A stretch of 64,000 nucleotides of DNA, taken from the NCBI GenBank assembly GCA_014706295.1, contig JACSVZ010000004.1, positions 89,659,047 to 89,723,046 of the forward strand, read 5' to 3'. Within the stretch, counting starts at the first letter, position 1. Each line of letters starts with the position of its first letter. This document shows, one piece after another, positions 45,061 through 58,521 of this stretch. The position numbers were made by a program, and so were the translations under genes. The notes beneath the pieces were generated by a model. The model was not told the origin of the DNA, did not search any database, and was given only the letters and a program-made list of their open reading frames with translations. Source of the stretch: Lycocorax pyrrhopterus obiensis (lineage: Eukaryota > Chordata > Aves > Passeriformes > Paradisaeidae).

Positions 45061-48000
45061 TTTACGTAATGCTTATATGCATAGAACAAGATTTGTATTT
45101 AACTAATGGGAACCCATTTACATACCAAGATATAGACACAGATTGAGCTAGAAGACTTTAAGTGCAGTATAACTGGGAATAGTTTTATCATTTGTAAATT
45201 TCTTCCTAGTTAGGACTTCATCTCACTCTTTCCAATAAAAGCTGGGGTTTTCTGGGTTTTCATCCTTTTTTTTTATTATTTCTCTTTTTATACACACCTA
45301 AGTATTTAGAGCGGACTCCTAAACATTATTTGTTTTCTACTCACTCTCTGGGAAAACCTTACAAGTCATATGTCCAAGTTTATATTCATCTCTTACTCTA
45401 TTCACACATGTCCATGTCACTGTCTCCTATAATTATAGCAGATATTAAACAAATACAAATGTAGGGTATATTTCTGAAGTGTCCTGCAAACAGAACTGTA
45501 ATCATAGTGCTCATTGTTCTGGCTGAACATAAGCAGTGGTGGATAGTTCTCTCAAAGTAAACAGCTGTCAGTATAATAACTACGACAAAAAGATAAGACT
45601 ACCAGTGTGTAAGCTGGAAGATGATTTATTATCCTGGCACTGTTAGCTTAATATTTCTGATAGGCCATCATTACAGACTTTTAGTGGGGATTTGAGCTTT
45701 TAGACAGAAATATTAGGGAAGGTCACTCAGTCCCAGATAACATTTGGGACTGACTTTTTTCTAGTGACCCTCTGACTCTGTCTCCATCATCAGACGAGTA
45801 AATATGCATTTGTAGGAACAGAACTAGAGTGGGGGAATCTACCCTTATAAGTGAACTCCTTTCAGAATTACAAAGGAAGATTGACACAAGATAAGTTTTC
45901 TCCATGCTAAATCTGGTGCAGGTGCTCTGAAAGTCTTAGGTTTATCAGAAGTGCCTGTGAGAACAAAACAGAGATATGTACAGTTCTAATAGGAGGAAGC
46001 AAATCTAATGATCTTTATTTTGGCACTGCCTGCCAAATTAGAGAAAGCATCATTCAAGTAAGGTTTTTGAAAAGAACTTTTTTTTTTCCCAACTAACCTG
46101 GCAGCCTTGTACAAAAAGAGAACTTGATCCAGAATAAATGTAAAGGAAGAGCAAACAAAGCTAGACAGTTAAAAGTATAACTCTCTGGAAAAGAACATTC
46201 AGAATTTTAGGGAGAGGTAGAAGCATGCTGGAAACACAGAGAGTTCCTAGAGAAAGCAAAGCCAATGATGGCAAAGTCACAAAGAAGAAGCAGCAGTGTG
46301 AGGTAAGAAAAGGTCAAAAGCTCTGACAGTCGTCCTTAAATGAGCATACCTGGAAGGAAGTTTCCTTTGTTATTAAAACAGATTGATTAGAGTTTGTCAG
46401 AATGTATGCAACAAAGCATTGAAGACCTAATGATGTTTTATAAGAAGGACTTCTGAGGTCAGCCATCGCAATACTACCTCTTTGTGCTGCATAACTGACT
46501 GTAGAAATGCAGAAACTGCTTTAAGCATGGACAGGCACTTTGGCTGACTTAAAAGAAAAATAGAGGGAATACATGAAAAGGACCCTTAGGATTTATAATA
46601 TTAATATTCTCAGGAAATATGTGCTTAATAAAGTAATACAACATTACTGCATGTTTGTAATAAGAAAATACTTTGATAAAATTAGACATTGATACTTTAT
46701 ATTTATATTCTGGTTTTTTTCAGATAGTGTCTCTCTAGGCATTCCTGCAACCAGTAAAAATCAGGCTGTATTTCAGCTTAAAATGTTTTTGACAGAACTC
46801 ACTGCATATCAACTTTAATTTTATTCCTATATTATTGAAAATTATGTCTTAAATAGAAAAAAGATTTAAAAACCTGAGACACATACAGTTGCTGTAATTT
46901 TTGCTTTACATGTTTCTACAGGCAGCCTGTCTATTCCCACATTACCAGCACAGCAGCCTTGTGGATGAAAAGCAGACAGAGGATTACCATGCTCTCAGGT
47001 TGCTCTCAGGTACTGCTCTTTTAGAACAGCAGACATGCAGACTTGAGGATTCTCATTAAAAAAAAAAGTCCAGCCTTCAATGGTATACTCCATTTCTTTT
47101 TTTTTTTTAAGATTGTAAGTCCTTGACTCTTTTAACACTTTTAAGTCCATATCTGTTTCTTAGCACAGACTTGCCCAACATTCAGAATGTTGAAATGCAG
47201 GCAAGTGAAGAGGCCATAGACTTAGGCTGTACTTTCTTAGGAAGCAGGTTTCATTTTACTTAAGCAGAGCGAGTTAAGTGAAGCATGAGCTATACTGTTG
47301 CTGAGCCCGTCCCTTTGGGATTCAGAAGATAACTACTTCAAGAGCAGTCTGTGCTTCTCCTGCATATGAATGAAGCACTGCCAGAGGGTAACAAAAGCTT
47401 TTCCCCAACACTTATCACACAGGAAGACTGCATGAAATAAATCTTGATGGAAAGCAAGTATATTTTTTGCTACATTAATTGAGGAAAGAATGTCCTAATA
47501 AATTTTTTTCTAATAATTAAAATATAATGGTACAATAAGTATATTATTTAAAATATATCTGTGGTTGTTATAACTGAGGATGCTTACTTAATGGCTTATT
47601 ATTTATGCGGTGATAATATGTCTGACCCTTTTTTGCTTGCTGTGTCAGAGGCTGGCCTGGTATATTTTTTCCTTGCTGTTCAATAAGGACAATAAAGAAA
47701 TACCTTAAGAACAAAGAGTGCTACTGATGGTGATATTTAAATAACACCAAAGATGAATAGAGTGAATCTGCAAATGTTACAACATTCTTCCTAGATGAAA
47801 TAATGTTGGCTTTGTCATTTAAAAAGCAAAAGATAGTTTCTAAGACTTTTCCTTGTATCAAAACTCAGAAGGTCAACCTTTGTTTTTTGCTTCAAAAAAA
47901 CCCCAAAGTGGTTGTTTTGTTTGTGTGACAAAAGTTCTGGTGCTTTTTAGGTAACTATTTCTAGGTGCTTTTTAGCAGCTATCCACATCCACAGCTGTCC

Positions 48001-50928
48001 TTTGGTTTAATTAAACAAGTTCTCCTTAGGTTTACGTGGTCAAATAGATGATCACTGTGATTATAATCTGAGTGACCTATATCTAAAAAGAATTTTCTGA
48101 ATCTCTATCATAATCTATGCATAAACTTGCATCTGTTTATCAGAGCACTAAATATCAATGACTGTTTGCACTTTCACAGTACTTTATGTTATGATCTGTT
48201 ATACTTGACTGCTACTTTGTAACTAAAACATATTTAAAATTATCATCTGTATTCTGTAATGCTTACTGGCGCATTGATTAACTGTACTATTTAAAAAACA
48301 CCAGAAATTGCACAGGTTAAGCATATTTTAGTCTTCCTGTTCTAGAGTCAAGGTTCAGATTTACAAACAATTCAAATACATGTAGAATAATGACAAAAAA
48401 CTATCCATTGTATTATACATTCAAAAGAAAAGTAAATTGAGATGAGGTGTGAATAGTTGTGTTGTGTATCTGGACAACAGCTGAAGTTTGACAGAACTTG
48501 ATCATTTCAACTCAGCATGTTCTATGGTTTATTAATGTGAATTTTATGTCACGTATTTGTTCCAAGAAAAATTGATTAAAATAGTTATTTTATATTTAAA
48601 TAGCTAAGAACTACATAGGAGTTTTTATTTAATCAATTATTATATCATGTGTATCATTATCAGTCATAAATTTATCATTTTATTATGTCAATTAAAATAT
48701 TGACATACAGATAGTCTTTCATTCATCTTCTGATGCTATCCCATATTTATACTGGAGCTGAATTTGATCCCATATTTTTAATCCCTCTGAAGAACACAAG
48801 CTCCCATGAAGTCCACAAAAAGGTGCATTAACTTCTCAGAGATGATAGAAACACTGGGGAGAAAAGGATGATTCACAAGCCCTTGACTACTTTTCATCTA
48901 AGTAATGTTCTTGGTAGGGTGAACACTTGTCTGATTTGGAGAAGCGACAAATGACTTTGAAATTTAACCAGGGTCTAGACTGCTCACTGAAGCATATATT
49001 ACTCCTTCCTATTCTCTGTAATGGAAGAATTGCTGCATGAATGGTTTCCTCAGCTTAATCAACAAATCTATCTTCCGTACTTTTCTAGTGGCAGAACAAT
49101 TTACATTTATACCTTAACTTTCATTTTTCTCCAAAATTTAGATGCAGCTTTGACTTTTCTTTGTTACCATCACCGCATAATGAGTTAATATATATCATTA
49201 GTGCTTACATGTACTTTCAGTTTGACTTGAAACTTGAGATGTTTTAAAAAGTAGCTATGGACATGATTTTGCAGATAAACAAAGTGCTCTTGCACTTCAA
49301 AATAGAAACATTTGTGCAACAACAATATATTTTAAAAATACATTCTTGTGTCTTTGGATAAACTGTATCTTCTGGCAAAGAATGAAAAATCTCAGGAAAA
49401 AAGAATTTTTCACTAGGTCTAAAAAGAAAAGCAAACTCAGACATTAGTTTGCAACAGCAGCTTAGACAGCTGGCCATTTTACAATTGCAGGGATAATGTC
49501 TTAATTGACCATAAAGTCTTATAAGTAATATTGTAGACTTTCACTGCATTTATTCACTATTTGTACCTAAGGGGTACAAATGACACATGAAGGAAGAGGC
49601 CATCAGTATAACAAGAAAGGATAATTTTAAACTACAATTTTGGCATAGAACTACAGATTATTCGGGGAGTTGGTACCTCCCATAAAACAGTTTAAGGCAC
49701 TGGAATCTGCTTTTATTTTACGGTGTTCTTTCTTTTCTTTTTTTTTTTTGTGCTGGTTATGAGCTGTTGCACAGCTCAGAGTTACTTAGAACAGTTGCAT
49801 TTGTTGTGCTATGCTCCCAGTCAAACACATCCCCAACTAATATACAGAATGGGAGGATATATTTGAAGAGACATAAACCCTTTTTACATCTTACTCCCTA
49901 TCCTCCTAGAGTCCTGTACCTTGCTAAAATACATAGGAGCTACAAAAAGATGAATATTCCTAACACACAATTCCTTCTCATGTTGCACACTTCATTAGAT
50001 GGAAATTTTAAAATATGCTAGTCAAATTCTCTTGGTGCCTATATGCCTCTCATACACAAAGGTACACAAACAGACTGCTAAATGATAACTTCTTTTGCCA
50101 GCTCCATTTGTTTCCTTTCATATTTATTATCCACTTAGCTTCTAAACCACCTCTACATCACATATATTCTGATTTTCCTACACAGAGGACTTAGAATGGT
50201 TTTGTCTACATTATTTTAATTTGCTCAAATTTATTTAATTTACATATTCATTTTCCAGATTTCATTTGTCTGGTTTAAATTAGCCGTTTTTTATGTTTTC
50301 TAAAAGGTCCAAGAGAATAATACAAAGACCAGCTTTACCACTGTGACAGAAGGGCTTTTGCAAAAATGAAAGTTTAGCAGCTATCTAAGAATTTGCAGTC
50401 AGCTTTTTATTGCTAGCAGACATCACCTTCTGAACAATCACCTTTCTATGCTCTGTACATAGGCTTTAGTTCACAATACATCTACGACCACACACACCTA
50501 TATAACATGTTCCTATAATGGTTTCAGTAATTGATTGCTCCTGTAGTGTTTCTAAAGACCATCTTTTCTTGTTGGAAATCATCATGCTCCAGCTCCAGTC
50601 ATTGGATTTTTTCATATTTCTTTCTGATATACTAAAGATTCCTTTATCTGAAAGCTCTCCCTCAGTATAGAGAATGCACCAAGTGACAGAAACCTGAATT
50701 ACACCCCATAGCCATTTTGCATTTGGATCTATCAACACAAACAATTAATTTGTTAAATCAGTATTAATAAAAAATGTGATCTGTATAAATTATGTTTCCT
50801 GCCAATTAAAGAACATTAAAATATTATCCTAAATATGAAGATGGTGAGAATACTTACATTACAAACATCTAGAATCCCACACTGCTTTGTGCACAAAACA
50901 GAAAGTTAGAAAGAGGAATTATAAGAAA

Positions 50929-51232
50929 GGTGAGGACAGTTTTTTTAGTAGGACCTCCAGAAACAGGATAAGGGGTAATGGTTTTTTAGTTAAAAGAGGG
51001 TAGATTCAGACTCGATATAGAAAGAAATTTTTAATGATGAATGTGGTGGAGCATTTTAATGGCTTGCCCAGAGAGGTGGCGATTGCCTCACTCCTGGAAA
51101 CATTCAAGATCAGTTTGGACGGGGCTCTGAGCAACCTCATCAAGTCCCTGCTCATTGCAGAGGGAGGTGGACTAGAGGACATTTGAAGGTCCCTTCCAAC
51201 CCAAGCTGTTCTATGATTCTATAATTCTATGA
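50929..51232 (+). mobile_element. CR1 LINE 3' end
   Basis: CAGGATAAGGGGTAATGG, AAAAGAGGGTAGATTCAGACTC, GCCCAGAGAGGTGGCGATTGCC and AAGGTCCCTTCCAACCCAAGC, followed by TTCTATGATTCTATAATTCTATG. Strongly 5'-truncated, plus strand. Confidence 0.95.
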
Positions 51233-52160
51233 AGATGACCAGGGTCAAGCAGGTTTTATTTGGTGTTGTTGTTCATTTTTCTTAATTTTTTAATCTTTTT
51301 TGGGAGACGCTAGTCTATTTTACCTGCTTGAATTAATTTTAAAAAACACCCTCATAGACATTCTACAGATTTTTTTTTTTTTTTAAATTAAGATCTAGTA
51401 TGTAAAATGCACATTTAGCATACTTACCACTACATTTAATTGTTTCTCAAACAGCATTGTCTGGACTGCCATTCCTAAACTAAAAAGTTCTGATCACTAT
51501 GAGATATGTAATAAATTTTTAGTAATTCTACAACCAAATTCAAATGAAATTTGTTCTAAAATGCAAACTGATCAGTAGAATGAGTCTTTCCTTCTTATTG
51601 CCTTTCCTTGTTTGTAAAACTATGATGTATTTACAAAAGGATGACTAGCAAAAATGTATCTTGATTCTTGTGATTGTTATTATGCATATTAGATTGCTAC
51701 TTCAAGTTACAGTGAAGATATAATTGTATTCTTTCCATATGGTTAGGCTCATTAGAACAGAATCTCAAAACAACAAAATTAAGACAAATCTGCTTACTAT
51801 GTGAGATATTTCAGACATGCTCTGCTGATAAATTTAAACTGAAGAAAATTACATTAATCTGCAGCCTTGGAGAGCATCTCTTGTCATGCAGGAAGAAAAG
51901 AAGGTTTGTTACTCCCCAAGCAAATTATTTTTTGCCTTGAATCCTACCACATATTGTGTTGTTTATGATAATAAATGCTGGTCAGAGCACTGGGGACTGT
52001 CTCTAGGAAGATGCTCAAAGAGTATCAAAAGATAATCAAAGAAAAAACCCAAACTTATTCGTTTCTGTCCTCGTATAGGCAACTCAGTATAGCATTTGCA
52101 GAGAAAGACAACATGCAGTCTCTTACTCACCACCAGATTTGACAGTATGAGGCTTACTTG
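51233..52160. other. AT-rich non-coding stretch
   Basis: No gene or transposon seen. A T15 run lies at 51370-51384. Confidence 0.5.
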
Positions 52161-52230
52161 TGTCCTGGTTTCAGTTAGGATAGAGTTAATTTCTTCTCAG
52201 CAGCTGTTACAGTCAAGATATTTTTAGCAT
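52161..52230 (+). mobile_element. Truncated LTR family C, 5' end only
   Basis: TGTCCTGGTTTCAGTTAGGATAGAGTTAATTT then CTCAGCAGCTGTTACAG match the start of the avian LTR family found at 11839. The match fades after about 70 bp. Confidence 0.65.
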
Positions 52231-55200
52231 ATATAACATCTTCAAACCAGTATGAGATTCTTTAATTTTTTATTTTTTAATAGCATCTTCCAATAATATG
52301 CACTAGGTCAGTTCATTATAGTTCTAACAGATCTAAGTGTAGGTTCATGGACCACTTAAAGTAAGAGAAATAGATTTATCAGAAATAACTGAAGAATTTA
52401 TTAGTTACCTTAATTTCCTTTTTATTCTATTGAGAACAGAGACCTAGGTGAAGACATTCACCATTTGTGCGATAGAGAAATCTGACAGAAGTAACTATGT
52501 ATAAAAAGGGATCTATAATTTAGATGGAGAAAAAACCTCACACTTTTGTATAAGCAAATTCATTTTTCCTCTGCAACTGTACCTGTTCCTTCTGCTCCTG
52601 CAAATGGCATATCCTTTCCTGCTATTATGCATGAACTATATGACTTTTCCGCTGCTTTGTGACTGTGTGATTGAATCAGTCTTGAAACTAAATGTAAATG
52701 AGGCAAAATGAATTCCTGAGTGTTATAAAGAAATTCTTACATACAAAATATTTACTAAACTATACTAGTCACTTCTTCTCACCATATACTTTTACACCTT
52801 CTTCGTTTATTTTTAAGGAAGAACTGCATCATCCACATTCTACTGAAAAGCAGCACTTGTATAGTCATAATAACAAAGAGAAATACATACAATGATTCTG
52901 CACTGGCTCTAACATAATTACCCTCAGAAAATACAGGTGCTACAGGGTAATCAACAGTGTACTCAAGAATGCTGAGATCTTTCACTTTCAAAGACAGTAT
53001 TTATCAGTTTTTTCTCTGGTCTACCTTCCCTTAGGAAATCACATTTTCCCATTCCTTTCTTATCCTGTAGCCTAGCATAGTAAAGTGGCTTCTAAATTTA
53101 GCATTTAAATACTTGTGTGCCTCCAACTCAAACTTCCAGTTTCAGACCCAAGCACTGAAACTCAGCTCTATTCACATTGCATGAGCTTAAAGGCTCAGAC
53201 AAGAGAGAAAATGCATACAATGAGGGTACAGAAATTCCAGGCATAGGACATTTCTGATCTGTATCTCTGTTTTGCATCTTCAAGATTTGCTTTAGGGTCT
53301 AGGACTCAGAATCTAGTCTGGTATAGACACTTTTGCTAGATGGCTATGGGACTGCCTGACACTATTTGAAAATTAATGTCTAGGTAGGAAAACAATTAGA
53401 TGGGCTGCTTTGTAACTGTTTCTTTCCTATTTTAATATCTGGCTGATTATTTTCTTCATACAATTCTCAAAATAGATCCACAGGTGAACTTACATATTAA
53501 TCTAAATCTAAATCCTGTGTCAGGATTTATGTCATTAAGAGGTCTGCCACTTACCCTGAAGACACACAAGTCTCAGAGCAATTAGGTTTCCAACCCCTGA
53601 AATTTCCAGCTTCCTTTTTTTGGCCATATAAACAAAAATTAAATGCTGCGATATCAAATTAGGCAAGTATCTTCCTCATCCCTGAGCCTGTTTGGAATTC
53701 ACAAAATATTCATTTACTCATTCATCTCAGCTGTGGTATTCAAGCAAATAATTGTGTTTAGATCATGACTTCATGATCTTTAGCCATTAGATATAGGTTT
53801 CACTTCAGATGCAGTTTGCCTTTCTGAGCATTTTTTTTTTTATGCAACATTCAATAATACTATCGTATGGAAAAATTAAAACAAACAAATAAAAATTGAA
53901 ACAAGTAAAGGAGTATCTTAACTAATTACAGACATCTGGTAAGAATTTGAAATTCTCCTGTGTAAAAGTTCTTAGAGAGCTACTACCCATTCATGGATGA
54001 CTCAACCAAGCTATTTAGTAGAGAAGCATTGACTGGCTTCTTGTAAACATTTATGAAATTTCATATATATTTCCCCAGGTTCTTAGTAATTTTGTACTGA
54101 AATACAGGATTTCAAAAACACTTGAATTTCCTTTCTCGAGTCAAGTACAGCACCATGGAATTTTCTGTATCTTGTTTTCAAAAGTCTATGAATCAACTTC
54201 TTGATTATACCTAAGTAATGTTACAAACACTTTTGCCTTATGTATTATGCCAAATTATTTAAACAGCTAACTTTCAATAGCATAATGAAAATTCAGTGCC
54301 AATGACTTCTTGAATAGTCCAGTAAAAGTTTCTTTTGATGCAAGACTAGATTTTCAAATCTGCTCCAATTTAATTTAAGAAATAAGTTCTCACTGATTTT
54401 AAGGAGATGAAGAAATGGTAACTCTTCCCTTATTCAGGATGATCATCTTTAGTTATGAAAAAATAAAATTATTCATTTAGAACAAGTTCTTCAGTGCTTG
54501 TTTTCTTAATAATAATTCTCTGATCTTCCATTTTTGGAAGATGTCCAATGAAAAGCAGCTTTAGTCTAAAATAAGAAAGAGTAAACATCTTCACTCATCT
54601 CTGAACAATCAGAGAAAATTATTTTAATAGGAAAAAAAGAAGTTTCATTATAGGAAATAAAAAAATGAAAGTGAGTACATAAATGCATATTGAATGTTTT
54701 CTTCATTTGGCTATGCTGCCCAATATATCTGTTAAAATATTGCTAAAACCTGCAAAATATTTTTAATTTATAATATCTTTCAAGCATTTGTTGTAAATTT
54801 GGAACTTCAGCCTGGACTTGATTATTTCCTCGTCTGATAAGATCCAGTATATTGTCACCTTTGAATATCTTTCACTGTCAATTTTCAGATTCTCTTGAGC
54901 TTCACTCCCTCCTCTCATCTCTGATGCAATTTAATCTCTTATCAGACACTCAAGCTGTCTCCTTTCCTCTCTCCTTCCCACTCTTCATTCCCTTGTTGCT
55001 CTTCAGCTTTAGATCAGTAACAAACACTTTGATGATATCACCTTCCTTCTGTATTCTCTGATAAAAAATGTTTCTTTTATGTGCATTTCATTTTCTAATA
55101 TAGAGCAGCAATGTTCTAATTTCTGTAAAGTGCTCTTGCAGTTTAGGTTCATCTGCTTGATTTGACTGGAAACCATTAAACACATCAAGTGTTTCAGGGC

Positions 55201-56642
55201 TATATGGTGAGATATGATATTATCTGCTGAGTTTTACTACTTTGTGGCACATACCTGCTTCAGACATGGAATAAACTGCTGTTTAAATCACCTCCATGTA
55301 TTTTTTTAGACTACCATAATGCTCTGTCCTTTGAGCTTTTTCATTATTTTATTTTTGCATTCAGGATGTTTATAAAAATTAGTCATTCTGCTAATGCCTT
55401 GTTATTGTTGAGAATATGTTATATCAGCAGGATTGTAGTAATGGAATGAGATCCATCCCATTACACCTCTTCAGCCTTGTCTGCCGTGTAACCATGCTAA
55501 CAGGCTTCACTGATACATCACCTTCTTCATTGATATGAACAGACCTGGGAGAAGGTCCACTTACCAGGACTTACTGCACAGCTCCAGAAAAACACCTCCT
55601 AGCTGATCAAATAGGAATCAATCGAGGGTGAATAAGTCAACTTATGTTCCAGTTGGACATTCAGTCTTTTTATTTAGTTCATCTACACCCTTGCTGCTAT
55701 TTGCAAAGTATTAAAAAAATGTGGGGATTCTTCAGTGGCAATTTAAGATCCAGCTAAGAGACGGAGTGAACCTATGCTTATTTAAATTCTAAGACCTATG
55801 GACAATAACCCAGTCCATGATGACTGTGGTTTTTTATCAGACTGCCTTTCTTTGCGGTAGAACAGCCTTCACTTTCTCCTCCGTAAAAGTACTGTGATAA
55901 AGTGTCCGTTTACACTGTGGCTACTGATACTTCCAGTCCTTCCTTATCCATAGATATGTAGGATTCCTCAAATTTCAGGTGGCTTCTGTTTTTGTGCTGT
56001 GATGATCCAGTTTTCTGATTGTCTCATGGCAAGGTGGAGTTCATTCAGGATCTGATTCAATATCAATATCCCACAGGCTGGGAGAGGATGCTTGGGAAGA
56101 CCTTTGTTTCATATGGGATAGCTGACTGTAAATGTGGCCCTTTCTTCACAGGTAGTGACCCTGACTACAGGAAGGGAGAGAGGTTCAGAAAATCATCTGC
56201 TTTTATGCAGTTTTAATACACATCCTACACAACTATATACATTGCTTCTTTAATTCATTCACCAGTGAATATACATGCTTTATATTCCCACCACACCATA
56301 ATTAATTCCTCCTCTTTCCAACAAATGTAGTTTCTATGACACAGATTCCAAGAAAGAATTATGTCCCAAGTCTGGGGGTCTGGAATGCTTAGAAAAAGAC
56401 CTTTGTTAAATCCACCATTTTAAAAGAAACTGTAATTCTAATTTGTGGCTCTCTCTCATGATCTTTTCTCTCCAGAAGTGCTTTCTTCATGCTACCTGCA
56501 TTATCTACACACTGTCATTTCTGAAGCTGGGTAAAATTCTATAGACATGAAGTGTCAAGGGCTTCAAAAATTTCTACATATTTATGTCTCTCATTTTTTA
56601 AAAAAAAAAGCTCTCAAAATACCTTAACTAAATTATATTTCA
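52231..56642. other. AT-rich non-coding stretch
   Basis: No recognised transposon, RNA or gene. Open frames remain under 72 codons. Confidence 0.5.
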
Positions 56643-57470
56643 CAGAATCTTGGTATGGTTTGGGTTAGAAGGTACCTTAAGGATTTCATTGTTCCAAGTC
56701 CCCTGCCATGGACAAGTACACCTTCCACTAGACCAGGTTGTTTAAAGTTTACTTCAACCTGTCCTTGAACACTTCCAGGGATGTTGCATCCACAGCTTGT
56801 CTGAACAACCCCTTCTGCTTCCTCACCACTCTCATAGAGAAGAAGGTCTTCCTTATGCCTAATATATGTCTACTTCCTTCCAGTTAGGTACTGGAAGCGT
56901 GCTCTCAGGTCTCCCTGGTCTTTTTAGGAGAGGTGCTCCAGTCCTCTGACCACCTTTGTGACCTCCTCTGGACTAGCTCCAACAGGTCCACATCTTTCTT
57001 TGGCTGGGGGCCTCAGAGCCAAACGTAATACTTGAGGTGGAGTCTCACCAGAGCAGGGCAGAGGGGCAGAATCACCTCTCTCACCCTGCTGGCCACGCTG
57101 CTTTGAATGCGTCCCAGGATACGATTGGTTTTTTGGGCTGTGAGCACACTCTGCCAGGACATGTTATGTTTCTTGTCCACCAACACTCCCAAGTCCTTCT
57201 CCTCTGGGCCACTCTCAATGCATTCTCCACCCAGCCTGTATTTGTGCCTGGGATTGCCCTCATCCAGGTTCAGGACCTTGCACTTGGCCTTGTTGAACTT
57301 CATGAGGTTCATGCAGGTCCACCTCTCAAGCCTGTCAAGGTCCCTCTGGATGGTATTCCTTCCTTCCTTCCAGTGTGTCGATTGCACCACACTACTCGGT
57401 GTCATCAGCAAACTTGCTGAGGGCACACTTGATCCCACTGTCTCTGTTGCCGACGAAGATTTCTTACAAA
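56643..57470 (-). mobile_element. CR1 LINE fragment, 3' UTR and ORF2 C-terminus
   Basis: Reverse-strand CR1 from CACAGAATCTTGGTATGG to about 57470. The minus frame 57013-57534 keeps about 130 codons of the ORF2 C-terminal region, including IQRDLDRLERW, KFNKAKCKVLNL, EEKDLGVLVDKK and SRVREVILPLCPALVR, so it is less degraded than its neighbours. The catalytic RT core and 5' part are absent. Confidence 0.94.
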
Positions 57471-58482
57471 AACATAAAAGAGCTATTAATTGCTTAAGCA
57501 GATCTGTGTACACACTGTCCTCTTCCCCTTTCACTGCTACACATCATAACATTTCAGTAGAATTACAGTGATGTCGCTTTCCACAACGTCTCGGCCTGTG
57601 AACAGGGGTGCTTGGGTCCCAATGCAGTGACTCAGATAAAACCCTACTTTGGACAATTCTGTGGGGGTAATAGTCTCCCATTATTCACTCCAGTATAAAA
57701 TATTAAAATAAATGTGAACAGCAATGAACAGACAGCATATTACAGCTTATTTTCTCTAGTTCTCAAATAATTCTGTAGTTACGATGGTGAAAATCATTAC
57801 TGGATTATTATATGTTGATGAAAATTATTAGACTTTATGGCACTGGGAAGGATACTAGATCTTGTGAAGGTTAAACATTTTGAGCTGTTCAGTCCTATAG
57901 TTCATGACATTTGAGCTTCTTTCCTCTTAAAGCATTCATTTTATGAGGTTGTTAATGTTTTTATTTTTTTTATTGTGATGTGTGATTTATCATCTGTTGG
58001 TCTGGAAAGTGAAATTCAGCAAGCAAGGTCACTATTCAAGCTAATTGCCCTTTGACCTTCACCCTTCCTTTCTGCTATGATGCAATACAGATATTTAATT
58101 TTTCTTTTGTGAAATATGTGCATTTGTGTGAAACATAAGTTAATTTTTTTTTATCTGCATCCGTTAAGGTTTATTCACAGTAGAGGTATATTTTTGCCAT
58201 AAACGTGAAATGTAGTTTCAAGGTTATAATTCTTTGGTTTCTTCTTTGTCTTTCAGTGCTGCTTTGTGAACAGCATGGTGAATTACCCTGGCTTATATCA
58301 TCTTTTTCCTCAGAGACACCCCCACAAAAAAGAGAAACAAAAAACCCAAGCAGAATGAAGAAGAATCTCCATATGGATGACCTTGTACATTTTGTAGATA
58401 ATTGCCCCTCTGGGGCTGTATAGTTCAGAGGCATAAAAAGGACTGATTCTCAGACTGCAGGAATTCTAGAGACCCTGAAGTT

Positions 58483-58521
58483 AAAAAAAAAAAAAAAAAG
58501 AAAGAAAAAAAAAAGAAGAAA
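58483..58521. repeat. A-rich tract (A17 then AAAG/A-run)
   Basis: Seventeen A, then GAAAG and ten A with further G interruptions. No SINE body precedes it that I can recognise. Confidence 0.9.

Larger units (their letters stand above)
39896..50928. other. 11 kb of AT-rich DNA with almost no recognised repeats
   Basis: No exon or RNA gene was supported. Landmarks are the AC repeat at 40861-40902, a GC-rich patch at 43530-43860 and a homeodomain-motif block at 44880-45060. The scarcity of transposons compared with the flanks may mean old insertions decayed beyond recognition or selection against insertion. Confidence 0.45.
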
